64,000 bases of DNA from Cinnamomum chago (GCA_038049695.1 CP142458.1:64327501-64391500), one strand, 5' to 3'. Counted from the first letter of the stretch, positions 1-12,785 are shown. Numbers and translations: made by a program. Notes: generated by a model from the sequence alone, not told the origin.

Positions 1-852
1 AGAACACCTTGGCAGCAGAAGAAAAAAAAACTATTGTAAGATTCAGATCAGGCTTTACTCACAACAGGTTTTGTTACCGTGCGACGACTATCACAAAAAC
101 ATACATCCATCTACCTAGAAAAAACTTGGAGAAGTATTTGATGATCATAAATCCAACCACCTACATGATGGTTGCATACAAATCCTAGCACAAGGAGTCA
201 GAATACAGTAGTTCATTTAACTGTTTTTTTTTTTTTTTTGGTAAATGAGACATGTCAGTCACTGAAAAACAGCAAAACCATCAAAAACAACAAAAATCCT
301 TCATAAGATGAAATGTGCGAGTGATGAGTGCATCAGTTCCTCCAAGCATGCATCCAAAGATACTGCAAGAACAAAAGGGATTAGTAACAAGACAACCATT
401 AATGTGCGTGAAAGGAAGAGCAACAATATTCAGAAAAGGACTGATGACCCTGTCTGAAGACCTGATCTGATTAACTATCATTGATGGATCAAGAACGTCG
501 GTACCGTGTGCATGGATAAAAAAGAGCAGCCTTAAAGCATCCTGATGGGCCTACACACAATATCACAATAGAGTGTTGAATAGAAACAATCCCAATGCGA
601 ATTTCATGTGACCTAGACATAACCTCCATTACGGGGTAACCATGGACACCCAATAATGGTTGGAAATGGTCTAAATGATATTTGCTCTAAATATCCATTT
701 TTTTTATATATTTTTTTTCTACATAGATGGAAACAATCATTTTTATCAATGTGCCCTCCTACAAACTAGTGGATATTGATTACGAGTGGGTATGAATCGT
801 CCTACACAAAAATTAACAAAAAGGAAACATTGGCCGCACATTTAAATGACTT

Positions 853-2443
853 AAGGGCCCATTTCTTTACAAGAATTCTTGGAATTCATGTCTGCTAGAA
901 TTTACAAAACTCGAGGTGCTAGAATTCTGAAACGCTGCCGAATCCTGATATTCCTGAATTCCCTGTTTCTTTAATACCGGAATTCCCGTATGAGAAGTTC
1001 ATCCAACCTGAATTCCATAAATTCCCTGTTTCATAATTACTTGAATTTCTCAATGGATTTTCAAATATTTATGCTTTATATGCATGCATTTATAAGGCTA
1101 AAATATTCATGAATATAACAACCATTATAAATCTCAATCAATATGAGCCAAAGTAACATCCACCATAATCCCAACCAATACAAGGCCTGGATTTTACATG
1201 ATAAAACAGTCCTCTGTTCATCATGGAATTTTGTCACTCACATGTTGGCTACCAACCCATATTTTATGTTTGTCGGTGTAGTATCTCTTCAGTTGCAAGT
1301 AGCCATTTGCAATCTTTTACCTATCACCACCTGTTTTTTCTTCGCCATTTTTTATAATTGTAAAAAAAAAAAAAAAATTAACTAGTACAGGTTTTAATAG
1401 CAGCAGATCCAGTTAGAGTTTAATTAAGTAAAGAAATATTTTGTGATGGTTAAAAGCAATGGGAAGAATTAAAATTACTGCAGGGTGAATCTTTGATAGA
1501 TAATGCAATGGAATGTGTGTAACAAAGGCATGGATGGATGGATGTATACTGTGCTATGGGTTGATTTTGATGCATCATTTCAATAGGTTCTAATTAGATG
1601 ATGCTTGGATTGTATGTAGCCTAATCAAAATGGATTGACGAGATAGTTGAAACTGTAAATATAGGGGACTGAATTCGATCACAATTTTTTCTCAGATTTC
1701 TAATATTCTCTCTTTGTTTCCTATCTTAGTTTTGTTCATCAAAATGATAGATAAACAAAGACACCTGTAGCACAAACCTATGAAATGGCCTCCTAGGAAT
1801 CGTCACAAAGACATGGATCTAAATAAGTCAAAACTCTGGTTTAAACAGTGATGAGGATTTGCTTCTGGTCTAGAAACTGATGGCGTCAACGATCATCTAA
1901 GAAAAGATGAATGGTTGGACCAAAGTGTTCTAACCAACTAATTTGACAGCCGATCCTGACATGTCTTTGACGATAATAGAAGGTTGAACCATTTCGATAG
2001 AATAAAACAGTAGAAGAAAAACCCCCAAAAACCATTTTCTTCCCTTCCCATCAAAACACTTTAGGAAAAAAAAAGCATACAACAAGATGGAAGAAAAATA
2101 GAAAAATAAATCAGGTGGGGAAGAGGAGTTCAGAGGAAGAAGATTACCGGATCTGATTTTTGTGCAGTCGCATAGAATAGAAGAAGACAATTTCGACTGT
2201 TGGGAGAACCGGAGTTCTATCGGAATGCCTAGCGTTGCAAACGAAGTATCCCGGAATGGTTGGATTTCTAAATGCTAGAGTAAAGTCTAGCATTTGGGAA
2301 TTCCACCATTTTGGAATTTTAAAATGCCACTTACTTCAAATGCTGGGAATTCTCATAAATAAACATAGAATTTCTGACTGGAATTCAAGAATTCCTGGAC
2401 AACCTGAATTCATGTCAGAAATTCTTGTAAAGAAACAGGCCCT
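853..2443. mobile_element. Non-autonomous TIR element, 1.6 kb, probably MULE-like
   Basis: The left end (AGGGCCCATTTCTTTACAAG) and the reverse complement of the right end (AGGGCCTGTTTCTTTACAAG) are near-identical terminal inverted repeats. They continue into GAATTC-rich subterminal sequence. Flanking 9-mers aaatgactt (844-852) and aaatgacat (2444-2452) match at 8 of 9 positions, which fits a Mutator-type target duplication. The matching place in the paralogous arm near 13.7 kb lacks the element. No transposase frame is visible, so mobility would need a partner. Superfamily assignment rests only on the duplication length. Confidence 0.65.
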
Positions 2444-4997
2444 AAATGACATTCTTACTTACAAACCGTTATTGGCACTAAAAGTATGCTCAACTCCAAC
2501 ACCACCACCCTCACATCTCACACGAACTTCACAAAGCAATCAAAAGCGAAAGTTAGACAGAGAGAGTGAGTGAGTGAGAGCAGTCGTAATAAAAGGACAG
2601 CCGAAAAAAAGTTCAATTGTTTCAGATTGACATAATCAAGTAAAGTTATGCATGCTGAATTTGATACAAAAGCCCGAGTTGCTGCCCTTAATGCACTGCA
2701 CTTCACTAAAATAAAACATTAAACAGAAAATCGAGCTCTTAATCAAAAAGTTTTTAACACCATAAACTGTCCAAAAAATCATCCTTTTTCCTGGAGAATC
2801 AAATTCTCGAATGACTACATGTTTCAATCAACTTCTCGAATGACTACAAGTTTCAATCAACACAAGGCTCAATAAAATTGCAGAAAACGGCAACAGCAAG
2901 GTTCAGAATTTCTAACCAATGAAGCACAAAGAACAGTTCTCAAATGTGCAAACAACCAGCTATGTTTACAAGTTTATCAGTCCCTAAATGGCTGGATATT
3001 AAAAATCTGAGAAACCTGGAACATCCACGTAGCCCCATGTTAGCCCTAGGGGCTCTATGGCTGAACTCATATAGAAGGCCATGTTACAAGAATTTAGAGT
3101 TAAAATATTCAGGTTAATGCATACATACATACACAACTGTTGCAATTCTTATGCCAAAAACCAAAAAATAAAATTATGGTTTCATGGTATTCCAAAGAAA
3201 CTTTTCTACCCCACCTTTTCGACTTGCCTTTTAGAAGCCATATATAGAGCCTGCAACAAGGCTAATCCAACACTAAGACTTCACTCCACCATTATGTAAC
3301 CATAACAAAAAAACCATACAAGTAAGACTTGCATTCTCAAATCTAAAAGGATATGGAATCGACTACCAATGCATCCAAAATGATCAAATAATGATTTGAG
3401 AACAACCTAAAAAACAATTTCATAAGGTTGTGGGAGACTACAAAAAGCATAATAAGTGGGTGCCATAATTCTATTAAAGAGTGGAATAAAAAAGAAGGCA
3501 ATTTCAACAAATACAATTGAGGGGGGAAAAACATATGACCTCCTTGCTCCTGATGAAGTTGTACAATAACACAACAATGAATAGAATCTCCAATCTAGAG
3601 TTCTTCCTTTCGAATGACTATTTTTAAAATACAGTTTCCCCTTTTCTGTTCTTGGAAAATGAAAAAGTACAAGCAAATCGCACGTAAGGTTTTTCTGTGG
3701 GAGCCACCTCAGTTTAAGGATAAAAAAAGGTTAGGCTAAGGCCAGGTCAATAGGGTATCCAAAGTTCAAATCCAAATCAGAATTACTACTGTGGGACCCA
3801 CTCAACTTTGGGCAACAACAAAAAGCCATGCTCAAATTTAAACAAAATCAAGACCCAGGATCGAATAAAGGGCCTGGACCCGAACCCAAATACTTATATG
3901 CTAATAACTACATGGCATATTGTGGCATTGGGTATGAAGCATATAGAATGGATCTGAATCAAAATGGATAGAAATATTAGACTAACACCCAGTTTTACAA
4001 CATAGGTCCTTTACATATTCAGGATCCTATTTTCATCCCTCCTCGGCAATCCCACCTTTTCACCCTGACCTACTAGAACCAACCCCAACTTACCCCCACT
4101 ATGCGTCATGCAACGAGAGAACCATTTTACTTTAAAATGGCAACAATTAATTTCTACTAATGCTGCAATACAGAGAGAGAGAGAGAGAGAAGGCCACAAC
4201 TACCAAAAAAAAAGCTCCATTATAATAGGGATTCATGATATTGCCCTCTCAGCACTACTCCAAATATGATCCTTGTACAAGTGATATATGGTTGGAAAAA
4301 ATCATAAATTAACACACTAAAACTTTCAGGGCTCTTAAATCAATAGTTATCATCATCAAACTCTGTCAATATCTTTGTCAAATCTTATTCCATTTTTTAA
4401 AATAAGAATAATGGGATTAATAGAGAAAAATAAGCAAATTAAAGGGAAAATCATAGCATCATTCACCGAGGTAGGCAACGTCCCCAGTAACAACACAGAC
4501 GAGGAGAACAAATACATCAAGGACAATATGCAATTACAATTCCAGCAACATCCTGATACATGAGACACCATCTCTTGCCAAAGAATTAGTGAGAGCCGCT
4601 TCACATGGGAAAAAGATACTCAGCTAGTAGCAAAATGTCCTTCAATCGTCCAATCAAAGTTTTATGTTCCAACAGTTAGGGCAGCTCTCCTAGGCCCACC
4701 AACAATGCATGTCGAATCACCTTTTGTGGAAACGGACACAGATTCCAAGCCTCCTTACAGCTATCCAATAAAAAAGGCAAAAAACTGAAGCCATAGTTTC
4801 CTACGTAGTGGGCTGGCTAGGAGCCTTGTTGAGTTGGCTCAACCTGATTATATACGAAGTGGCTATGTGTGATTGAAGGTGATTTGGACAAATTTCTGTT
4901 GAAACTCAATGGACCCGCTTGTTCGACTCAAGATTCGGCATAAACCGGGCAGGTCTTTTTGAGGCATTTTTTCATTATTTGAATATATGTGTGGGGT

Positions 4998-5000
<3 letters not shown>

Positions 5001-5046
<46 letters not shown>
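5001..5046. repeat. (TG)n microsatellite
   Basis: Uninterrupted TG dinucleotide run of 46 bases. The corresponding position in the second paralogous arm near 16.5 kb has no such run, so it expanded after duplication. Confidence 0.95.
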
Positions 5047-5047
<1 letters not shown>

Positions 5048-5469
5048 TACCTACATAAGCCTTACATAGGAATATGTTAAAATAAACTTCAATGAAAATA
5101 AAAGATTTGAAATAACAATTACTATGAAATTTTTGTATTTTTCACATAATTTTCTACATTTTAGTTATCTAAATATTTATATCCATAAAGGCATAAACCA
5201 TTATAAAATTATTTACTGAGACTTGCATAGTTGAATTGACTATCAGTCAAGTAGAAGACGAAGAGATAGGTGGATAGCTCAAGCTTGGGCTTTTACCAAA
5301 CTTCAATCTAGGAGGCAGAAGAGAACTTAAAGATAACTTGGGGAAGATCCCAACAGCTTCAATTTCTTTAATCATCAATCCATTGAAGCCAAAGAGGCTT
5401 TACATCACATATAGGAAAAGAAATAACATAGATCTAATGTAGACCATCTAAACAAATTGACGGCCTGCA

Positions 5470-5840
5470 AAGATCAATAGCGGTTAAGGCGGGTGTAGCG
5501 GCTAATAGCCAAAACGCTACGTAGCGGGCAATACGTAGCGCTTGCAGCGATAGTAGCAATGCAGCAGTGTGAACTTTTTAAGTGGTCCAAAAAAATATTA
5601 ATATTGCATAACAGCCAATCTTGTGCTTTTTTAGTAATTTGAAACCATGTAAGGGTAGAGACAACTTTAGGAAAGGCTATTGAGCAAAAAAAAATAGGAA
5701 AAATAATATTTAAAATTAAAATTGCTTGGCTCTACTAGGTTTTAGACTGTAGTGCCGCTATTTTCAAAATAGCATAACGGCTTCGACCGCTATGGCCGAT
5801 AATGCGGCCACTATGTAGCGTAGAGGCCGATACTTTGAAC
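5470..5840. repeat. TAGCG-rich element with inverted subterminal motifs
   Basis: About 370 bases rich in TAGCG and CGCTA. One flank carries AATAGCGG, GTAGCGGC, CGCTACGTAGCG and the other carries GCCGCTAT, GACCGCTATGG, CACTATGTAGCG, in roughly inverted arrangement. The middle is AT-rich and non-coding. This looks like a MITE or a short non-autonomous DNA transposon. No clear target duplication could be fixed by eye, so the ends are approximate. Confidence 0.4.
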
Positions 5841-8533
5841 CATGAGGCCAAGATTAAAACATCCAACATAAACAATAAAATAGCATAAAATAAAACTCTA
5901 AATAAGCCAAAACATGAAAACAAATGAGCTGGGCCCAAAGAGCTTGGTCAAGATAGATGAGTTGGGCCCACATGCTGGTTGAACCATGGGGACCATGGGT
6001 CTCTCCTGCATCATCGCAGCATTATCAAATCTAAAAAATAAAATTCTTAAAGTATTAGATCTTAAAACTCAGCAACTAATCCATATGCCCAGACCATAAA
6101 AGGCATCAAAATACAAAAAGGGGAAAAAAAAAAGTAGGGGTTGCATGTAATACTGGAAAAGGTATGAGATGATGAAAAGCATATTAATTGGGTGTCTAAA
6201 TATTGTTAGGAAATGAAGGGAAAGGGAAAGAAAAGAAAATATCACTCTAAAGCATGTAACAATTTCAAGAAAGACAAAACAACCTCAATGCACCCTAGAA
6301 ATCAAATGTGCACAACAACAGAATGTAGAAAAGTGTCATTCCAAATCATTACAAATGTTGAGAGCATGGGTAAAAATATCGGCTGCCACTAACCTTGAGG
6401 TCGATATATCGGCTGTAGTGGCCATGGCAGCTACAAAAAAGTCATCACCCAGTGTGGTCCCGCCGAAGCAGGGTTTTGGGAGGGTCCAAATTGGAGACAG
6501 ACCTAACCTTTGACAAGTTTTCACAAAGTGGTTGCTCGAAGGTCTTGAACTTGCGTTACACATGGCACTCGAGACTTCACATGTTTTACCTCAATCTGTT
6601 GGCGGACCCAATCTGAAAAGATAAAGTTTGCCCAACGCAATAAAATAAGGGATAAAGATTTTATGCAGTTTAAATTTCAAGGGAGTACTTGATTCTAGCA
6701 AGGGTATGTGTTCAAATCACCTATTTTATCATTTTAAGAGAGATGCTTTTGTGGGACAACTTTATTTATTATCATTATTTTGTACTATTTATAACTCATA
6801 GGAATATTAGCCATTCAAACATTCAAGTCAACCGTTATTCTTAGTAGTCATCATTACTAATGGGCCGTAGTTATTGCTAGTAATTAGGATGTATGTATGT
6901 ATGTTTTTCACACACCTATATCATGTGGATTCAAATTTTCTTTTTATTTTGCTCCACTCTATGGTGTTATTTACCATATATATTAATTGTCTTTCTATAT
7001 TTAACTTTTAAGTTAATTTAAATGTTTGGAAACTTTCAAGAAAACACCCGAACAAACTGAAAAAAAAAAATGGTATCTCAATATTTATTTGAAATGTTAA
7101 AACATTAGAGATCATGGTTTGTGACTATTCTTTACTTACCTAATTTTCTACATAATCTACATGAAAATTTCCTTATCCAAATTTGATTGAGCTGGAATAG
7201 CATGGGTTAGATACCCCAATTTTTAGGCTTAATTTGCTTCGAAAAAAGAAATGAAATTTAAAAGTTTATATAGAAGGCATTTATTATAGTATATAAACCA
7301 AGTATTATAAACATATATAGACTGGAGCCTCCTCCCCTGCGCACCCTTATCAAGCAGGCCCTATGAAACCGCCCTTGTGGAGTACAGGGGCCACAAAATC
7401 CACGGGAAGGTTTTTGGTATTGAAAATCATGGATGGAACTCCCTTATTTGCAAAGTTTGGAGTCCATCAGATCATCATAACCCCTTGATCATGACCCTTA
7501 AGGATAACAGTTTTAGAAGGCATCATTTTTTCCTGATTTCAATCCTACAGTCAATCTAATTTAGACATGTGTAGGAAAACTAGATACTCTGACGTTCAGG
7601 AGGTATAGTAGTATGGGCCTGTTTGGATGTATAGTGAATTGAAGGATAATGATGTGAAGCATCAAATCAAGAGAGAATAAAATATAAAGTGTTATGATGG
7701 TGTTTTGTTTTTAGTTGTTTCGTATGGAATCTTTTTGACATTTTGTATAGAAAAGTAGAGTTTTTTTTTTTTGTCTTTTAGTGGAGGAAGGAGGTTTCTT
7801 TTTTTACTTTTTTTGAAATATTCAGAGGGAATTTTGAAATTGTGTACTTTTGATATATACCCCTTGTCATTTCTTGCCTGGATTTACTTTACTTTACTTT
7901 AAATAGTTAATTTTCAAACATCCTAAGGGGTTGGACGGATCATAGGGAGGCAAATACCAAAAAAAAAAGGCAGGCAGCACAGATCATCTCCTTCGAACCA
8001 GGCCTGAGCTTGATCTAGACTCAAACAAGTGCAGCCAAAAATTCACTTTCAGTTGGAGCCAAGGGCCAAGTTGCACGTTGCACAGAATAATTATATTGAA
8101 TCTATATCTTTACTATCTTATCATTCCAAGACATCTTTTTCTTCAAGAGGACTTTATTAGAAAACATCGATCCTAGTATTAATAACTCTATAGGCTTCTT
8201 TTTTCTGTTGATTCTCAACTAAATCATCTTTATCATAGCTCTTTTGCTTGGAATTTCCGAAAACTTAAAATCTAAATGTACTGAATTTGGGCATTTTAAG
8301 TTTCTAACTTTTTCTAACTGTTTTTATTAACTTTCCATTCAGCCACATATATGGATGTGCTAATGAGGGGGAAGAAAAAGAAGAGTTTTGGAGTCCAATG
8401 GGATCCACATGAACCGCGTTATAGTAAAGTAAGCTAAATGAAACAAATGTCTTCAAACCAAAAAAAAGAACCAAAACATGTATAGGAGAAGACAAAAGTA
8501 ACAAAGTAGTGATTGTTCGCACCATTTTCATCG

Positions 8534-9705
8534 TTAAATCCTCCCCCGTGCATTGGCCAGAAAGCATATGCATTCTGAGAATGGGTAGACTTGAAACAAC
8601 ATATCAACGGTAGCTGAAGGATGGTAGCACATAAAATTCTCCAATGTTTTGCTATTAAAATCATAGCAGAAGAAATCCCCTTGGTATCTGAGAAAAATAG
8701 CATCTGAATTTGGTTGAAAAGCTAGGATATCCACCGGATCCTTGGTTACAAAATCTGAATCTGCTGAGGGACCAGGGAAATCAATATCAGCAAAGCTGAT
8801 TTTATGCACCAAGACCCATTCACTGGAGTCCATGCCATCAAGCACCCATACTCCCATTTCCAAACCATTGTGGTGGGCAAAACAGAGACACTCTTCGGAC
8901 TCTCCCAAACAATTGGATTGAAAGAACCATAAAATGCCCAAATCAATAGGTAAGTCAAGCACCCCACAATATTCTTCCTTGACATGAAACATCAGAACCT
9001 GAGAAGGATCAGCCAGCAAGAACAAAGCACCATTTAGAAACACTGGGGGCTTTTTCAGCAGGGTTAAATTGACCCCCTTTAAGTAGGCCTTCGATTCCGC
9101 CCATTGACCCGTCTGAGAAGAGTACACATAAACAAACAAATCATCTAATGGGTCTTCATCTTCATCCTCAGAATAGTCCGTATCTACATCTAATGGGTCT
9201 TCATCTTCATCCTTAGAATTCTCACCATGGACAACGACAAATTCAACAACTTTAAAGTGAGTGAATAATACATCAGATGATTCATCCATAACATGAAAGG
9301 AGCTGCTAGCACTAGGTTTGGATTTGGGCGGCTGAGGCAGAGCCACCCATTGCCGCGTAACTGGGTTACACACATAATACTTATCACCAATGTTATTTGA
9401 AGAGCAAAGAAGGAACCCATTTCAATCACATCGTGGATGTCTACATTCTCATCATCTATGCGACGGAAATAGTCGAAGGCTTCGATACATCCCTTGCGGA
9501 GATCGACCATGCCGACGAAAAGGCCAGACATTGGCCTTGGCCTTGTTGGGGAGTGGATTAGGGTGGAAACCAAGAGGTGAAATGTTTTGGAAACGCATTT
9601 GCAAATGGTAAGGGATTTTGGGGGTATTCTAGAAAGGATGTTCATCAATACATCATTGCCAAAGTTACAGATATTATTACCTTCTGAAGCTGTGCAAAAT
9701 GCCAT
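8534..9705 (-). pseudogene. F-box protein copy A, one-base frameshift
   Basis: F-box proteins are substrate-recognition subunits of SCF E3 ubiquitin ligases; the F-box binds SKP1 and the C-terminal part selects the target. The start ATG (9705-9703) opens a frame whose first ~95 codons match copies B and D, including the F-box core VLMNILSRIPPKSL near residues 18-31 and the family motif LIHSPTRPRP. At about 9418-9421 one base is missing relative to B and D. The rest of the protein (YVCNPVTRQW, GALFLLADPSQVLMF, FHPNSDAIFL-like block) continues in another frame to the stop at 8534. A 45-bp in-frame tandem duplication at about 9145-9235 adds an acidic stretch (EDEDEDPLD). Apart from the frameshift the copy is full length. 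It may be a young pseudogene or a sequence error. No target is inferable. Confidence 0.8.
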
Positions 9706-11387
9706 AGTACCTTCTGAAGCTGTGAAAATTTGACATTCTTCGTGAAAGAGGAAGTTGGAGGAAATAACAGTAAGAAAGAAACGGAACAGGGAGGGAAAAG
9801 GTAGACACTGTCAAACAGTTTTGGGGTTTCGGGTCTTGTGGGATTTGGGCTTGTTCAGTAAGGTGGAGTGATGTAAATCTTCGTTCATCATCATACAAGA
9901 AAAGACTAGTTCTCATTCTTGCAATGTCTTTCAAAACTAATGTTGCCACTGTTCAGAAGATCAAGCTAGATTTGTGGGCTTTGTTGTTGATATCATCTCT
10001 TGAAGGGAGTAGCTCCAAATTGTTATGTTTGATGTGAGGATTGAGTACCATTTATGTTATGCTTGTTTTCACTGAAATCTTAATTTGATTGAATCATGGA
10101 ATTATTCTTCTATTTGAATGTCTATCTACTGTGTCAAAGAATTTCCTGAGGCCATTGTTTTGATGGGACAATTTTTTAACAGTTCAGATAGGCCATTGTT
10201 TTGAGAGGCCCCTATCAAGCATGTATAATCAAACATCATAGATATTTCTGATTCAATGATCATGAACCTTCCACTAAGACCTGTAGCTAGAGAACTCCCA
10301 ATATTCACAAATCACAATCACAGTCCTTTTGAGCATTGCTAATTCACTTTGAGAATAACCACAGATGACAGCATTGTGAAAGGAGTTCCAAATATTAAGA
10401 AAAAAAGGCAAAAATTAAACAAAACAAAGCACAGAGAGCCCATCAAATGGAAGCATAAAACACTAAAACCAATACCAAACATAAAACAGAGAAGCATAAA
10501 TAAGATCATCATAACACTAAACAAGAACAAAAAAAAAACTTTTCCTAAAAACAAAAAACCATGGCAAAAAAGGAAAAATCAACAAGCAAACGAACCAGAT
10601 ACAAACCCATTACAAGAAAGGGAAAAACCAAATCAAACACCAGCAAAAACTCTAAAACAAATAAAAAAAAAGATGACCCATGAAAGATACCTTGCCATGT
10701 ATAATGTACCCAAAAGACAAACCCAACACCATCAACAAACAGACCCCTATCGAAAGGGAGAGGGGAGAGATGGGGGAAGAGAGCACTCAACACCATCAAG
10801 AAACAGACCCCTATTGAAAGGGAGAGGGGAGAGGGGAGAGAGGGGGGACGAGACAAACCCAACACCATCAAGAACTCATATTACAGATCTTGCATCAACA
10901 TCACAGCGCACAGAAAATCCCTATCGAAAGGGAGAGGGGAGAGAGGGGGGACGAGAGAGAGGGTGGAACAGAAAAAAAAAGAAAAGAAAAAGAGAAGTAG
11001 AGAGAAAGGGCGCCATACCTGGGAGGAGAGAGCTTGGATTTGGGAGAGGAAGAGAAGTGTTTTCACCGTTCTTGGCTGGGGCAACAAGAAGGGGAAAAAA
11101 ACTTGAGATTAAAATGGGGGAATGGGTTTCGAACCACTTCTCTGTTTTTGACGGAAATATGGCCCGCACCGTCCGCCTTTTTGGATGGGAATCCTTTTCT
11201 TATGTGTAACATTTTACCATCACATAAGGTGTGAAAATTTGTGTGTGAAAATGAGCTATTTTACATATCATTTTTATATGCAATTTACACATGTGATGTG
11301 TAAATGAATGCAAACAAACATAATGATGCGTAACTATTTCACATGTGTTGCATTTACATATGTAAATGACCATAAACAAACAACCCC

Positions 11388-11522
11388 TTAGTCTGGGCCA
11401 ATCTCTTCATGCCAGAGAAAAACTGAGTAAACTCTCATATAGCCTCACCATGGTAGTGAGGTTTCGAACCCACAATCTCCGAATACAAACCGTAATCTTA
11501 AATCAACTGAGCTACCCTTTGG
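11388..11522 (-). mobile_element. tRNA-derived SINE fragment
   Basis: On the minus strand the sequence reads GGGTAGCTCAGTTGA (A box, plus positions 11503-11515) and then, about 33 bases on, GGGTTCGAAACC (B box, plus positions 11459-11470). This is the internal RNA polymerase III promoter layout of a tRNA. The region between cannot fold into a full cloverleaf with a plausible acceptor stem, and a non-tRNA body follows, so it is a SINE rather than a tRNA gene. No A tail or target duplication was identified. Confidence 0.55.
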
Positions 11523-12089
11523 AGTTAATATAAGAAAAGACTAGGGTCATATCAATAATATGAAATTTCCAAATTTCTCTCTTGATATAAAAAATAAAAA
11601 AAAACTAAAAAGCAACATTCTCATGGATAAAATTCATCTGCTTTCTATCCAAAAAGTTAAAAAGTTTCCTTATTCAACCACTAAAAATAAAATTTCTTCA
11701 TTATGATTAGACTTTCTAATATTTTGTTCTTTTTTCAATATTCACTTCACTTCATTCCACCCCCCTACAAGTATTGAAAATTCGAAAATGATGATGCGGC
11801 AACTGTTGGCTTGTGAGAGAAAGGTGGGGGTGTACCTGTGTATGGGCTCTTCCCAAACTTTGTTTAGGGTTTAGGGTTCGTAGAAGAGTGGGTTTATAGC
11901 TTTTGGGATGAGTGATGGGTCCACTTGTGATTTGGGTTCCTTCTATGGTCATTATACAAATGCCCCTAAGATTTAAGAGAATGGTTCGCGCCTCACATAC
12001 TTTTCTATTATTTTTATAATTTTGTATTATTGAGAATAATGAGGACATCCCTAGAGCTTATCTATGTTGCTGTAGAAAATAGTCTACAT

Positions 12090-12260
12090 TATTGAAGCAA
12101 GGGATGCAAACGGATATTTGATTCTCAAGTTATCAGGAGCTTCCGACTCGTAAAAACCAAGTTTAGAACCTATTTAAGGTTTCGATTTATAAACGGGTCC
12201 GGGTCCAGGTCCACAACCTAATTTACGTTTCAATTTCTTAGTCCATACGGATTATGGCCC
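12090..12260. mobile_element. MITE fragment related to the element at 48231-48730
   Basis: Blocks such as GGATGCAAACGGATAT, TTCCGACTCGTAAAAA, CGATTTATAAACGGGTCC and CAGGTC..AACCTAATTTA match, in order, the reverse complement of the right half of the 48231-48730 element. Only one end is preserved here. Confidence 0.5.
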
Positions 12261-12284
12261 CAACCAGGATACGAGATTTTAATG

Positions 12285-12785
12285 TTACAAACTAACTCTA
12301 CCATTACTTAACCATATCAACAAAACCCTTAGAAGATATGCACTTTTAAACATAAAACAGACCCCAATCACAACTAATTACGTGTCTTAAATTATCAAAT
12401 AGTGATTGCGGAAATTCCCAAAAAAAAATTCAGAGAAGTTGATGGAGAAGGTGAAAAGAACACTAATTGGGATCCTTGAATTTCTTAGAAAGTGGAACTA
12501 ATTGGGATCCTTGAATTTCTTAGAAAGTGAAATGGAAATAAAAGGGTCAATTTAACCGGTCAGAAACAACGTATAGAAGCTCCAATCTAGAGTTCTAGGC
12601 CAATAGACAAGCAAATTGTGGAAGGTTAAAAACAGGTGAGGACCATAGGGTTCCCAAACCCAAATTATGAATGGGGACTCCACCCCAACATTGGAACAAG
12701 AAAAGACCTGCACCCATGCTCAAATTTAGACAGAATGAGGAGTCAGGACCAAGACAAAATCAAGTGCCTGGACATAATTATATAA
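12285..12785 (-). other. Partial extra copy of the F-box downstream arm
   Basis: Aligns by eye with 14430-14760 and 3290-3900, with shared landmarks such as CCATATCAACAAAACC, GCTCCAATCTAGAGTTCTAG and CATGCTCAAATTTA. A 37-bp unit beginning AACTAATTGGGATCC is tandemly repeated at about 12462-12535. This is a truncated duplicate of the segmental unit; it has no gene. Confidence 0.55.

Larger units (their letters stand above)
1..8303 (-). other. Non-coding downstream arm of F-box unit A (paralogous segment 1)
   Basis: No convincing gene is seen here. Long stretches align by eye, in the same order, with 12953-20539, the DNA downstream of F-box copy B. Examples are 281-480 with 13419-13634, 2630-3700 with 13800-14760, 4200-5230 with 15690-16710, 6030-6320 with 16980-17200, and 6660-6900 with 18060-18280. 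Both arms lie on the 3' side of a minus-strand F-box gene, so gene and arm duplicated together. Differences between arms include private insertions (853-2443 here). The short open frames in this stretch are broken between arms and are not called as genes. Confidence 0.7.
9706..12284. other. Spacer between units A and B; AG-rich low-complexity DNA, SINE and MITE fragments
   Basis: This stretch contains the upstream region of copy A, then A/G-rich sequence (10339-11110). Inside that, a motif around CCCTATCGAAAGGGAGAGGGG recurs near 10744, 10807 and 10920, each followed by G-rich or GA-rich sequence. A long plus-strand frame through it is made almost only of K, N, R, E, G and T and has no recognisable domain, so it is read as composition-driven. 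A tRNA-related SINE and a MITE fragment follow and are listed separately. Confidence 0.5.

Noticed and set aside
281..481. Possible small gene shared by 281-481 and 13419-13634 (minus strand)
   Set aside because: The open frame spans a likely splice acceptor, and the similarity is explained by paralogy of the whole arm.
10349..11209. Long plus-strand open frame (286 codons) in the A-unit spacer
   Set aside because: Residue use is almost only K, N, R, E, T, P and G, it arises from A/G-rich sequence with a repeated motif, and no domain or paralogue is visible.
11459..11515. A genuine tRNA gene on the minus strand
   Set aside because: A and B boxes are present, but no acceptor stem or anticodon arm could be paired, so it is called a SINE.
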